From contig CAITNS010000018.1 in NCBI GenBank assembly GCA_903893815.1, positions 1 to 64,000 of the forward strand: a stretch of 64,000 nucleotides of DNA. Direction: 5' to 3'. This document shows positions 17,172 through 26,215 of the stretch, piece by piece. The notes below the pieces were generated by a model. It ran no database searches. It was not told the DNA's origin and saw only the letters and a list, made by a program, of their open reading frames with translations. Position 1 is the stretch's first letter. Every line of letters begins with the position of its first letter. A program made the position numbers and the translations under genes. Source of the DNA: an uncultured Bacteroidota bacterium (GTDB lineage Bacteria > Bacteroidota > Bacteroidia > B-17B0 > Aurantibacillaceae).

Positions 17172-17426
17172 AGAGATATTATAACAAACATAAAATTCAG
17201 AATAGAACTAAAAATAATGAAACAAATTTAACAAAATTAAATTGTCAAAATAAGTTCGTATAGTTTTTACTGAGTAAACCTAGCACTTCTCTTTAAAAAT
17301 AATGTAGTATGATATCACTTATAAAAGCAATCTATTTCTGTTAATAACAAAGTTAATAAAAAATAAAAGCAGAATTTATTAGGGCAATTTATTGCCGTAA
17401 ATTGCAGTGTAAATAAATCAATTAAC
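17172..17426. other. divergent AT-rich intergenic region with no recognised element
   Basis: This 255-nt gap separates the glycosyltransferase (minus) from the kinase-like gene (plus). Apart from a small inverted motif (GGCAATTTATTGCC) about 40 nt before the kinase start, I see no repeat, RNA or clear TAnnTTTG promoter. Confidence 0.4.
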
Positions 17427-18677
17427 ATGAAAAAGCAAGATGATTCTGTAAAAAGTAACGTTAAAGTTGATTTAACTAAAGGAAACAAAGCATCTAAAAC
17501 TGATAGTTTGCAACATAAGCGAGCTCATGTTTTTAAAAGTCAATTTCAAAATGATGAGTTTGAAGACGATGTGATTGTTCGTAACAGCAAACAACAGAAG
17601 GCTTCCACTTTCGAATTTAATGACATTCAACCTCAAAGTGAAGAAATTAAATTTTTAAAATCTGAATTAGAACGACTAAAAATATCTGAACAAAATCATT
17701 TTGATTCCTTAGCTCAAAATAATCAAATGTCGGGTACTTTAGATAAATTATTGCCAGACTTTCTTCACGAATTATCTTCACCTGTTGTTTTACTTGAATA
17801 CTCCTTAGAGAATTTAATTGTTGATTACCAAAAAGTAATTAAATCCTTAACAACTTTAGCATTTAATGAACAAACCAAAGAAGCTACCCTAGAAACTTTA
17901 AATTATGCTCAATCTCTGTATGTCCATAATTTTAAAGTAAGTAATAGTTTAGAGACAAGAGAAAAGAAAAAATTAATTTTAGATGCGCTAGCTCCTTATA
18001 AATTTAAACATACTCAAAGAGGGGCTGATTACATTGTTATTGCAGGAATAAATAGAATTGACGATCAACTTCATACTATTTTTAGTCATGCCGAAGGGGA
18101 AAAACTATTTGAATTAATGGTATCTCTAATATCTATCAGTCAATCATTTTCTATCTTAGATTCAGCTAAAACAAGAGCAAGAAACTTAATTAGTACTTTA
18201 AGAAATTACACAAACAAAAAAAATAGCACCGGTTCTGGAATTTTCGATTTAAAAACATCTATAGATATTGCTTTATTAATGATGGGGCACAGTCTAAGAT
18301 CAAGAACATTTGAATTTAAATATGATACTGCTTGCTTCCTAACTGGCGATATTCAACAATTATCGCATGTTTGGATAAACTTATTGTCACATGCTGTAGA
18401 ATCAACAGATTCTTCTGGCCATATTTTATTAAATGTATTTACCGAACAAAACGAAGTATTAGTGACTTTAAAAGATAATGGTAAAGTTATTACCGATGAA
18501 AATATTCAGTTTTTATTATCTTCCAATTACACCGCCAATTCATCTGAAAATATTAGCAAATTAATCACTTGTAAAAAATATTTGGATACTGTTCATGCAA
18601 AATTAGAAGTTGTCTCCAATCAGGAATCGACTTTATTCACTATTAGATTTTCTAATTATGCATCAAGCGACAAATAA
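17427..18677 (+). CDS. degenerate cytoplasmic histidine kinase
   Basis: This is a 416-aa protein with no signal peptide or membrane helix. A charged N terminus and coiled coil (about residues 70-100) lead into an H-box, FLHELSSPV, with His114. A long helical segment ends in a second-helix-like NLISTLRNYT at about 253-262. The ATPase region has an N-box HVWINLLSHAVES (317-326) in which the second Asn is His, and a G1 box DNGKV lacking the second Gly. The region where the G2 box should lie (SSENISKLITCKKYLD) has no glycines. It overlaps the receiver-PP2C gene by 20 nt. Weak or absent kinase activity is inference. Confidence 0.75.
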   Translation: MKKQDDSVKSNVKVDLTKGNKASKTDSLQHKRAHVFKSQFQNDEFEDDVIVRNSKQQKASTFEFNDIQPQSEEIKFLKSELERLKISEQNHFDSLAQNNQMSGTLDKLLPDFLHELSSPVVLLEYSLENLIVDYQKVIKSLTTLAFNEQTKEATLETLNYAQSLYVHNFKVSNSLETREKKKLILDALAPYKFKHTQRGADYIVIAGINRIDDQLHTIFSHAEGEKLFELMVSLISISQSFSILDSAKTRARNLISTLRNYTNKKNSTGSGIFDLKTSIDIALLMMGHSLRSRTFEFKYDTACFLTGDIQQLSHVWINLLSHAVESTDSSGHILLNVFTEQNEVLVTLKDNGKVITDENIQFLLSSNYTANSSENISKLITCKKYLDTVHAKLEVVSNQESTLFTIRFSNYASSDK

Positions 18678-19962
18678 TTCCGGATTAACTAATATTATCG
18701 AAATCGAGAGTAAATCGATTGAGCATACTATATTAATTATTGATGATGACAATAATTTGACGCTCTCTATTAAAGAGAAATTATATAATATTCCTGAATT
18801 TGACTTTATTGTAGAAACAGCAAACGACCCATTTACAGGTTTAAAATTGATGAATATTTTGCAAAATGAGGGAGTGAACGTTTCATTAATCATAAGCGAT
18901 TTATCAATGCCAGGAATGCAAGGTGATGTCTTTCTTGAAGAATCCATGAAGTTCTTTCCTGAGTCGAAGAAAATATTAATGTCAGGGAACCCTAATTTAG
19001 ATGCGGTTGTTCATTCTATTAATTCTGCGAATATCTACAGAATGTTAACCAAACCGATACAAGAATTAGATTTTCAGTTAACTATTAAACAGGCTATCGA
19101 ATCTTTAGAATTAGACTTGCGGTTAAAAGAAGTAAATTTAAAGCTAAAGCATATTAATTCCAATCTATCTAATTTAATTGAAGAAAAAATATATGAATTA
19201 GCATATAAAAACCAACAATTAACTGATAGTATTCATTATGCTGGACTCATACAAAAATCAGTTTTATCATCTGAAAATGATTTTTCTAATGAAATTCCTA
19301 ATGCTTTTACATTAATATTACCAAAAGATATTGTAAGCGGGGATTTTTTTTGGTACCATAATGATGAAAACCATTTAAGCTATTGCATTGCGGATTCAAC
19401 TGGACATGGAGTGCCAGGCGCATTTGTATCATTATTGGCATTTGGGGCCTTAAGAGAATCTTTTGAGCAAAACAAGTTAAAAGAAGATGTAAACTCAATC
19501 ATATGCGCTGCTAATAATCAATTCAGAAAAATATTAAATAATAACTCCAATAAAGATTCAGCTGAATTAGGTTATTTCTTTCTTGATTGGAAAACACTCG
19601 AATTAAAATATTGTGGATTTAAAACAACCTTATACATCATTCGTAAATCAGAACTGATTGAATTAAAAGGTGGGAAATTAATTTTTGGAGATGAAATTAT
19701 AGAGCAGTTAAATGAAAGTAATATTCAAAGATTTCAATTAATGGCAGGTGATAGTATTTTCATGACTTCGGATGGATTTACTGATCAATTTGGGGGAAAA
19801 AACAATAAAAAATTTGGAAGTAACCGTTTTAAAATGCTTATTAATTTGATTTCAAATCATCATCATAAAAATCACAAAAAACTTTTAATTAAAGAGTTTT
19901 TAGATTGGAAAGAAGACAATGAGCAAACAGATGATGTAAGTGTGTTTGGCTTAACTATTTAA
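18658..19962 (+). CDS. response regulator with SpoIIE-type PP2C phosphatase output
   Basis: This is a 434-aa protein. The CheY-like receiver at about 24-140 has acidic Asp29-Asp31, phosphoacceptor Asp81 (IISDLSMPG), Ser109 and Lys132 (LTKP). A coiled coil at about 150-190 follows, then a PPM/SpoIIE phosphatase with DIVSGDFFWY, ADSTGHGVPGAF, TSDGFTDQFGG and EQTDDVSVF, which include the metal-binding Asp residues. In partner-switching systems such phosphatases dephosphorylate STAS proteins. I chose the ATG at 18658, which overlaps the kinase-like gene by 20 nt; a TTG at 18610 would add 16 residues. The two genes form one signalling unit. Confidence 0.88.
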   Translation: MHQATNNSGLTNIIEIESKSIEHTILIIDDDNNLTLSIKEKLYNIPEFDFIVETANDPFTGLKLMNILQNEGVNVSLIISDLSMPGMQGDVFLEESMKFFPESKKILMSGNPNLDAVVHSINSANIYRMLTKPIQELDFQLTIKQAIESLELDLRLKEVNLKLKHINSNLSNLIEEKIYELAYKNQQLTDSIHYAGLIQKSVLSSENDFSNEIPNAFTLILPKDIVSGDFFWYHNDENHLSYCIADSTGHGVPGAFVSLLAFGALRESFEQNKLKEDVNSIICAANNQFRKILNNNSNKDSAELGYFFLDWKTLELKYCGFKTTLYIIRKSELIELKGGKLIFGDEIIEQLNESNIQRFQLMAGDSIFMTSDGFTDQFGGKNNKKFGSNRFKMLINLISNHHHKNHKKLLIKEFLDWKEDNEQTDDVSVFGLTI

Positions 19963-19968
19963 TAAAAA

Positions 19969-20949
19969 TCATTCAATTTTCTTAAATAAATCCATGGCAG
20001 CTTGATATGGATTTATTTGATTTTGTTCTAACTGTTTTTCAATTTTTAAAATCTCTTCTTTAATAATTGGATTTGAATAAAATCGTTCAATTAATGTATC
20101 GTTGATGGTTTGATGTAACCACTGCTTAGTTTGATGAGCACGTTTTGTCTTATAAAAACCACTTGATACGTTATGGCGCTTGTATTTATCAATCATGTCA
20201 TACACTTCTTTAATACCTTTATTTTCGGTACTCGAACAAGTTAACACTTCTGGAATCCAATTACTTTCGGTTGGTGGAAATAAATGTAAAGCGCGAGCAT
20301 ATTCACCACGAGCCATTTTAGCTTTATCAGTATTCGTTCCATCTGCTTTGGTAATTACAATACCATCCGCCATTTCCATAATACCGCGCTTAATTCCTTG
20401 CAATTCATCTCCTGCACCAGCTAACATCAATAATAGAAAGAAATCCGTTAACTGATGAACGGCTGTTTCACTCTGCCCTACTCCAACAGTCTCTATAAAT
20501 ATATAATCGTATCCAGCTGCTTCGCAAATAATAATACTTTCTTTCGTTTTACGAGCAACACCTCCTAGACTACCTGAACTAGGTGAAGGACGAATAAAGG
20601 CTTTAGGATGAACAGATAATTGCTCCATGCGCGTTTTATCTCCTAAAATACTTCCTTTACTTAACTGACTGCTTGGATCAATTGCTAATACAGCCAATTT
20701 ATGTCCACGACTAATAACTTCTATACCATAGCTTTCAATAAAAGTACTCTTCCCTACTCCTGGAACACCCGTAATTCCTAAACGAAATGAATTGCCACTG
20801 TGTTTGATAATCGTATTAATAATTTGCTGAGCTTGTTCTTGGTGCTCATGCTTAGTAGATTCAACAAGAGTTATCGCTTTACTCACATAGGAAATATTGG
20901 ATGATAAAATACCATCTGTCATTTCGTTTATGTTGAATTCTTTTTTCAT
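19969..20949 (-). CDS. meaB: methylmalonyl-CoA mutase-associated GTPase MeaB (ArgK family)
   Basis: This G3E P-loop GTPase protects and reloads B12-dependent methylmalonyl-CoA mutase. Motifs are the P-loop GVPGVGKST, the switch region DPSSQLSKGSILGDKTRM, ETVGVGQSE, and the base-specificity motif TKAD. The length of about 326 aa is typical. I chose the ATG at 20947-20949; a TTG nine bases upstream is the alternative. The mutase subunits are not in this window, so meaB is separated from its partner here. A TAnnTTTG box (TATTTTTG, minus strand 20960-20967) leaves only about 10 nt to the ATG. Confidence 0.92.
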   Translation of the reverse strand: MKKEFNINEMTDGILSSNISYVSKAITLVESTKHEHQEQAQQIINTIIKHSGNSFRLGITGVPGVGKSTFIESYGIEVISRGHKLAVLAIDPSSQLSKGSILGDKTRMEQLSVHPKAFIRPSPSSGSLGGVARKTKESIIICEAAGYDYIFIETVGVGQSETAVHQLTDFFLLLMLAGAGDELQGIKRGIMEMADGIVITKADGTNTDKAKMARGEYARALHLFPPTESNWIPEVLTCSSTENKGIKEVYDMIDKYKRHNVSSGFYKTKRAHQTKQWLHQTINDTLIERFYSNPIIKEEILKIEKQLEQNQINPYQAAMDLFKKIE

Positions 20950-21058
20950 TAATACCAAACAAAAATAAGATTTAATTTGTCTTTAATAATGATTCAAATT
21001 AACAATTGATAATTATTTTAATTGACACATAAATTCTTATCTTCAAAATCTTGTATTA

Positions 21059-23542
21059 ATGATTATGAAAAAACAACTCTTACTTCTTGCTCTTCCTCTA
21101 TTAGGATATATAAAACATTATGCTCAAAATTCAGCTGACATTATTCAGGGTTTAAAAAAATTAAATACCGTTGGAAGTGTGCTTTACGTAGCTGCACATC
21201 CTGATGATGAAAACACACGTTTACTAGGATATTTAGCAAATGAAAAGAAATTTAGAACTGGATATTTATCATTAACACGAGGCGATGGTGGACAAAATTT
21301 AATTGGAAAAGAACAAGGCGAACTACTAGGATTAATTAGAACACAAGAATTATTAGCAGCCAGAAGAATAGATGGTGCAGAGCAATATTTCACAAGAGCC
21401 AACGACTTTGGATATTCGAAAACACCCGAAGAAACCTTTACTTTTTGGAATAAAGACAGTATTTTGGCAGATGTAGTTTTATCGATTAGAAGATTTAAAC
21501 CAGATGTGATTATTTGTCGTTTTCCCACAACTGGCGAAGGTGGACATGGACATCACACAACATCAGCTATGTTAGCTGTTGAAGCTTTTGATGCAGCTGC
21601 AGATCCAAAACGTTTTCCTGAACAATTAAAATCTGTTCAAGTATGGCAAGCCAAACGCATTTTTTGGAACACCTTTAATTTTGGTACAACCAACACCACT
21701 GCTCCTAATCAATTAAAAATAGATGTGGGTGTATTTAATCCTTTATTAGGAAAAAGCTATGGCGAAATTGCTGCGGAGAGTCGCTCTTGTCATAAAAGTC
21801 AAGGCTTTGGTTCTGCTAAACAACGTGGTTCCAATATCGAATATTTTAAATTACTAAAAGGAGATAGTGTTGCAACGGATTTATTTGAAAGCATCAATAC
21901 TACTTGGGCAAAATTTAAAGGACAAGATAAAATTCAAAAATTAATAGATGATTGTATTAAAACATATAATCCTCAAGCACCTGAAAATAGCCTTCCAGAC
22001 TTAGTTGCTATTTACAAACAAATTCAAGCATTAGATGAATCAAATGAAAATTTACGCTATTGGAAAAAGCAAAAGCTAAAAGAGACAGAGTCTTTATTGC
22101 TAGCTTGTTCGGGTTTATGGTTAGAGGCTTCAACTTCTGATTATATTGGCATCACAGGCCAAGATGTTGCTATCACCACACAAATCATAAATCGTAATAA
22201 AAGCGATGTAAAATTAAATAGTGTTTCTTATTTAAATAGTGATACAACAACGGTGTTGACTTTAAAATCAAATGAATTGTATACTTTTAAACGTAAAGAA
22301 AAACTATCTAATTCACTATCTTTTTCAAATCCATATTGGCTAAATCAAAAACACGATATTGGTTTGTATACCGTTACTAATCCTAATTTAATTGGTAGAC
22401 CAGAAAATGAATCCAATACTAAAGTGGGTTTTAATATTTCTATTTTGGATTTAAATTTAAAAATTGAACGCCCTTTAGTTTATAAATTTACGGATCCTGT
22501 AAAAGGAGAAATTTATCGTCCCTTTGAAATACTAGCACCTGCAACGGTTAATATTCCTGAAAAGGTATTTGTATTTACAGATGCCACTCCTAAAACTATT
22601 TCTATTACCATTAAAGCAAATGCTGCTAATACAAATGGTACTTTACAATTAAAAGGCAGTGCTGGATGGAATATCACAATTAAAAATCCTGACTTCAAAT
22701 TAGCAAACAAAGGTGATGAAGCCATTATTGAAGCAACGATTGTTGCAGATAAAAATGCAAAGGACGGACAATTACAAGCATCTGTTTTAATAAATAGCGT
22801 TTCATACAATAAGAGCATTAAACGAATTGAGTACGATCATATTCCTTATCAATTTATTTTAAGCGATGCTGAAGCAGGTTTAGTAAATATTGATTTGAAG
22901 AAAACGGGAACTAACATCGGTTATATTCCTGGTGCTGGAGATGACGTGCCAGCTGCATTAAAACAAATTGGTTATAATGTAACAATTTTAACTGACGAGT
23001 TATTGAGTAATGGAAATCTATCTCAATTCAATGCTATCGTGTCTGGCGTTCGTGCTTATAACACCAATGATAGATTACAAGTGCACTATACCAAACTAAT
23101 GGAATACGTGAAAAATGGTGGTAATTTAATTGTTCAATACAATACAAATAACCGCATTGGTCCAGTAAAGGCTAATATTGGCCCTTACCCTTTCACTATT
23201 TCAAGAGACAGAGTAACAGATGAAAAAGCAAACATTGTGTTTAGTAACGAGAAGCATTCGGCGTTAAACTTTCCAAATCAAATTACTCAAAAAGATTTTG
23301 ATGGCTGGATTCAAGAACGAGGCATTTATTTTGCCACTGAAATTGATAAGCAATACGAAACTATTTTTAGTATGAAAGACCCTAATGAAAAAGCAAGCGA
23401 TGGTAGTTTAATTATTGGCAAATATGGCAAAGGCAATTTTGTGTACACAGGTTTAGTTTTTTTTAGAGAGCTACCAGCTGGTATTCCTGGCGCTTACCGT
23501 TTATTTGTAAATTTATTGAGTTTACCAGAAAATAAGCAGTAG
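21059..23542 (+). CDS. secreted PIG-L family deacetylase with C-terminal ThuA-like domain
   Basis: This is an 827-aa exported protein with a signal peptide at residues 1-22. The PIG-L domain has the zinc motif AAHPDDE (His47, Asp50) and a second histidine cluster GHGHH at about 162-166. The family de-N-acetylates GlcNAc-containing substrates. A beta-sandwich-rich middle (about 350-600) and a C-terminal glutamine-amidotransferase/ThuA-like fold (IPGAGDDVPAALKQIG... NGGNLIVQYN) follow. The next chromosomal genes are a small membrane peptide and an SSS symporter, which suggests uptake of the deacetylated product. A GxxExxY element lies between them. Confidence 0.88.
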   Translation: MIMKKQLLLLALPLLGYIKHYAQNSADIIQGLKKLNTVGSVLYVAAHPDDENTRLLGYLANEKKFRTGYLSLTRGDGGQNLIGKEQGELLGLIRTQELLAARRIDGAEQYFTRANDFGYSKTPEETFTFWNKDSILADVVLSIRRFKPDVIICRFPTTGEGGHGHHTTSAMLAVEAFDAAADPKRFPEQLKSVQVWQAKRIFWNTFNFGTTNTTAPNQLKIDVGVFNPLLGKSYGEIAAESRSCHKSQGFGSAKQRGSNIEYFKLLKGDSVATDLFESINTTWAKFKGQDKIQKLIDDCIKTYNPQAPENSLPDLVAIYKQIQALDESNENLRYWKKQKLKETESLLLACSGLWLEASTSDYIGITGQDVAITTQIINRNKSDVKLNSVSYLNSDTTTVLTLKSNELYTFKRKEKLSNSLSFSNPYWLNQKHDIGLYTVTNPNLIGRPENESNTKVGFNISILDLNLKIERPLVYKFTDPVKGEIYRPFEILAPATVNIPEKVFVFTDATPKTISITIKANAANTNGTLQLKGSAGWNITIKNPDFKLANKGDEAIIEATIVADKNAKDGQLQASVLINSVSYNKSIKRIEYDHIPYQFILSDAEAGLVNIDLKKTGTNIGYIPGAGDDVPAALKQIGYNVTILTDELLSNGNLSQFNAIVSGVRAYNTNDRLQVHYTKLMEYVKNGGNLIVQYNTNNRIGPVKANIGPYPFTISRDRVTDEKANIVFSNEKHSALNFPNQITQKDFDGWIQERGIYFATEIDKQYETIFSMKDPNEKASDGSLIIGKYGKGNFVYTGLVFFRELPAGIPGAYRLFVNLLSLPENKQ

Positions 23543-23544
23543 TT

Positions 23545-24160
23545 GGTTTAAATGGAACACGAATTGAGCGGATAAAGCAGATTAATGCGGATGAAAATTA
23601 TAGAGTAAATTAAGAAAGTAATACTAGAACGTATATAAAAATTTAAAAAACATTAAATGAATACTGATAAAAATAATTCAGAATCATTATTACATAAAGA
23701 TATAACTGAGGAAATAATCAGTGCATATTATTTTGTATACAATGAACTCGGTTTTGGATTTTTAGAAAAAGTATACGAAAACGCCATGCTTATTGAATTA
23801 AAAAGTAGAGGTTTTAAAGTTGAATCTCAAAAAATCGTCAAAGTTCACTTTAAAGATTCAATAATTGGTGAATATTTTGCAGACATCATAGTAGAAGATA
23901 AAATCATTTTAGAACTAAAATCTTGTGAAGCGTTAGTACCAGAACACGAAGTTCAATTATTTAATTACCTTAAAGCAACAAGCATAGAAGTTGGCTTATT
24001 ATTTAATTTTGGTAAACGAGCGGCATTCAAAAGAAAAGTGTTTACAAACGACAATAAAAAATTCACATTTACCAACTAAACACAAATAAATCCATTAACT
24101 ACAACAAAGAAAATCTGTGAGAATCAGCCAAATCAGTTTTATCCGCGTCTCTATTTAACC
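23545..24160. mobile_element. GxxExxY-gene element with inverted CGGAT-type arms
   Basis: The left arm (23545-23598) and right arm (24111-24160) are imperfect inverted copies. Both begin GGTT(T)AAAT and continue through the words GCGGATAAA, GCAGATT or GCTGATT, and GCGGAT or ACAGAT. They enclose one gene, the GxxExxY protein at 23657-24079. The same arm type occurs without a gene at 3001-3260. No transposase and no obvious target-site duplication are seen. Calling it mobile is inference from dispersal and from its position between functionally linked genes. Confidence 0.6.
23657..24079 (+). CDS. GxxExxY protein (PD-(D/E)XK-like nuclease superfamily)
   Basis: This is a 140-aa protein with the family-naming motif at residues 34-40 (GFLEKVY). 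A candidate PD-(D/E)XK active site follows: Asp76 in YFADIIVEDK, then Glu86-x-Lys88 in ILELKS, and later Gln100 in EVQLFNYLKA. The family is known as small, widespread in Bacteroidota, and of unproven function; nuclease activity is predicted from fold only. It lies alone between inverted palindromic arms, which makes it the likely resident gene of a repeat element rather than part of the flanking operon. Confidence 0.88.
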   Translation: MNTDKNNSESLLHKDITEEIISAYYFVYNELGFGFLEKVYENAMLIELKSRGFKVESQKIVKVHFKDSIIGEYFADIIVEDKIILELKSCEALVPEHEVQLFNYLKATSIEVGLLFNFGKRAAFKRKVFTNDNKKFTFTN

Positions 24161-24161
24161 A

Positions 24162-24287
24162 ATGAATAAACTAGAAGAAGAAAAATCACCAATCCTAAAA
24201 TCATGGCGTAATGTTTATGCTTTGGTTATTGGCGTATTAGTTGCTGTTATTGTTTCGCTTTACTTTTTCACTCAACAATATAAATGA
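24162..24287 (+). CDS. 41-aa single-pass membrane peptide coupled to the symporter gene
   Basis: This short ORF encodes a charged N terminus (MNKLEEEKSPILKSW) and one hydrophobic helix (about residues 19-36) ending in a short polar tail. Its TGA stop overlaps the ATG of the symporter gene (ATGA at 24284-24287), a classic translational coupling arrangement. The peptide may be an accessory subunit of the transporter; that is inference from position and size. It begins 2 nt after the right arm of the GxxExxY element. Confidence 0.7.
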   Translation: MNKLEEEKSPILKSWRNVYALVIGVLVAVIVSLYFFTQQYK

Positions 24288-25978
24288 GTTTTATTGATTG
24301 GATCATATTAAGTATCACACTTTTATCCATCGTTGGTTACGGTGTTTGGAAGAGCCGCCATACAAAAAGCATTGAAGGCTATTTATTAGCAGATAGACAA
24401 TTACCTTGGTATCATGTTGGTTTATCCGTTATGGCTACTCAAGCTAGCGCTATTACCTTTTTATCTGCTCCTGGACAAGGCTATACTGACGGTTTACGAT
24501 TTGTACAATTTTACTTTGGTTTACCATTAGCTATGGTTGTACTCTGTATTACCTTTATTCCTATTTTTCATAAACTCAATGTTTTTACGGCTTACGAATT
24601 TTTAGAAAAACGTTTTGATAATAAAACACGAACACTCACTGCCTTTTTATTTTTATTGCAACGCGGTCTCTCCACTGGGATTACCATTTATGCACCAGCT
24701 ATTATTTTATCTACCATTTTAAATATTGACGTTAACTATACCATTGTTTTAAATGGACTCATTGTAATCGCCTACACCGTTTATGGTGGAGCAAAAGCGG
24801 TATCCTACACACAACTGTTTCAAATGAGTGTGATTTTTGCCGGTTTATTTTTAGCCGCTTACATGGTCGTTCATTTATTACCTGATAACGTGAGTTTTAG
24901 TGACGCTTTACACATTGCTGGTAAAATGGATAAACTCAACGCTATTGATACCAAATTTGATGTGAATAATAAATACAATATTTGGTCGGGAATTATTGGC
25001 GGTTTCTTTTTACAATTGTCTTATTTTGGAACCGACCAATCTCAAGTTGGACGCTATTTAACAGGTAAATCTATTGCACAAAGTCGTTTAGGTTTGGTGA
25101 TGAATGGCTTGGTAAAAATACCAATGCAGTTTTTTATTTTATTAATTGGCGTACTCGTTTTTACATTTTACCAGTTTCATCAATCGCCCATCTTTTTTAA
25201 TAAAGTAGAAGTAAGTAGCATCCAAAACAGTGAATACAAAGAAGATTTTAAAGCATTAGAAAAAGCCTATGTTTTAGCTCATACCGAAAAACAAGTTGAA
25301 GTCAATAAGCTTATAGAAGCCATTCACAGTGAGGATGAGCAAGCAATTAATACAGCAAGAACAAACGTGCAAGCAGCTGATAAAAAAAGTAATGCGATTA
25401 GAAAAGAAGCAACTGCTTTAATGCAAAAAAATAATCCGAAAGCGGATGTGAATGATACAAACTATATTTTTTTAAATTTCATTACCACACAATTGCCAAT
25501 TGGTGTGGTTGGGTTATTGATTGCTATCATCTTTTTAGCATCTATGGGCTCGATGGCTAGCGGATTAAATTCATTGGCATCAACTACCATTATTGATTTT
25601 TATAAACGCTTATTTAAAAAAGAAGAAACAGACAAATCTTACTTATCGGCATCGCGTTGGACAACTGTTATCTGGGGTTTGTTTTGTATTATGGTGGCTT
25701 TTTATGCCAGCCGAGTTGGTAATTTAATTGAAGCCGTTAATATTTTAGGTTCTTTATTTTACGGAACCATTCTAGGCATTTTCTTAGTCGCCTTTTATAT
25801 GAAACGTATTAGCGGAACATCCGTTTTTTATGCGGCCTTGTTTGCCGAAGGATTTATTGTATACGCCTGGATAACGGATTTAACTGCCTTCTTGTGGTTA
25901 AACGTGATTGGATGCTTATTAGTAATGGCATTGGCATATATTATTCAGTTGATTTTAAATAAAAGAAAGGTTGTGTAA
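24284..25978 (+). CDS. sodium:solute symporter family protein (SSS)
   Basis: This is a 564-aa inner-membrane transporter with about 13 predicted helices and the LeuT-like SSS signature regions (EGYLLADRQLPWYHVGLSVM, ATQASAITFLSAPGQGY, SYFGTDQSQVGRYL, SMGSMASGLNSLASTTIIDFY). It takes up a small organic solute with Na+. An unusual charged helical insertion of about 90 residues (303-392) lies between two helices. The neighbouring PIG-L deacetylase and murQ suggest an amino sugar or glycan-derived substrate, which is inference. The start is coupled to the small peptide gene by a 4-nt overlap. Confidence 0.9.
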   Translation: MSFIDWIILSITLLSIVGYGVWKSRHTKSIEGYLLADRQLPWYHVGLSVMATQASAITFLSAPGQGYTDGLRFVQFYFGLPLAMVVLCITFIPIFHKLNVFTAYEFLEKRFDNKTRTLTAFLFLLQRGLSTGITIYAPAIILSTILNIDVNYTIVLNGLIVIAYTVYGGAKAVSYTQLFQMSVIFAGLFLAAYMVVHLLPDNVSFSDALHIAGKMDKLNAIDTKFDVNNKYNIWSGIIGGFFLQLSYFGTDQSQVGRYLTGKSIAQSRLGLVMNGLVKIPMQFFILLIGVLVFTFYQFHQSPIFFNKVEVSSIQNSEYKEDFKALEKAYVLAHTEKQVEVNKLIEAIHSEDEQAINTARTNVQAADKKSNAIRKEATALMQKNNPKADVNDTNYIFLNFITTQLPIGVVGLLIAIIFLASMGSMASGLNSLASTTIIDFYKRLFKKEETDKSYLSASRWTTVIWGLFCIMVAFYASRVGNLIEAVNILGSLFYGTILGIFLVAFYMKRISGTSVFYAALFAEGFIVYAWITDLTAFLWLNVIGCLLVMALAYIIQLILNKRKVV

Positions 25979-25981
25979 TAA

Positions 25982-26197
25982 TTTGGGCGTGCCCGCGAAA
26001 AGCGGTCAGGCTATCACTCCAATCTTTTACTTCACTTCGTTACATAAAAGGATTTCCGTTCTATCCTTCACGCAAACTGATTTTCAATTAAAATAATTTG
26101 CGTGAGTGATTGTAGCGTAAATCCTTTTGAGGTACGAAAAAAGATTGTAGCGAAAAGAGCACGACCCGCTGCTTCTTCAAGGGGCAAGCCCAAATAA
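25982..26197. repeat. 216-bp near-complete palindrome (TTGGGCGTGCCC type)
   Basis: The outer ends are TTGGGCGTGCCC and, inverted, GGGCAAGCCCAA. Further in, AATCTTTT pairs with AAAAGATT. The inner arms 26046-26076 and 26094-26125 pair almost fully (AAAAGGATTT...CACGCAAA). The loop is about 20 nt (ACTGATTTTCAATTAAAATA). The transcript would fold as one long hairpin. It fills the gap between the convergent symporter and DUF2911 genes and encodes no protein. Confidence 0.8.
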
Positions 26198-26215
26198 TCT
26201 AAAAATCCTAAAACA

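Noticed and set aside
17172-17426. Hidden small RNA or tRNA in the 255-nt divergent gap
   Set aside because: No cloverleaf, no strong hairpin with T run and no clear promoter pair could be found by eye.
23657-24079. GxxExxY gene as toxin of a toxin-antitoxin pair
   Set aside because: No companion small ORF in the same orientation overlaps it, and the 41-aa peptide downstream is a membrane peptide coupled to the symporter. A nuclease-like element protein fits better.
24162-24287. 41-aa ORF as part of the GxxExxY element
   Set aside because: It begins after the right arm and overlaps the symporter start, so it belongs to the transporter.
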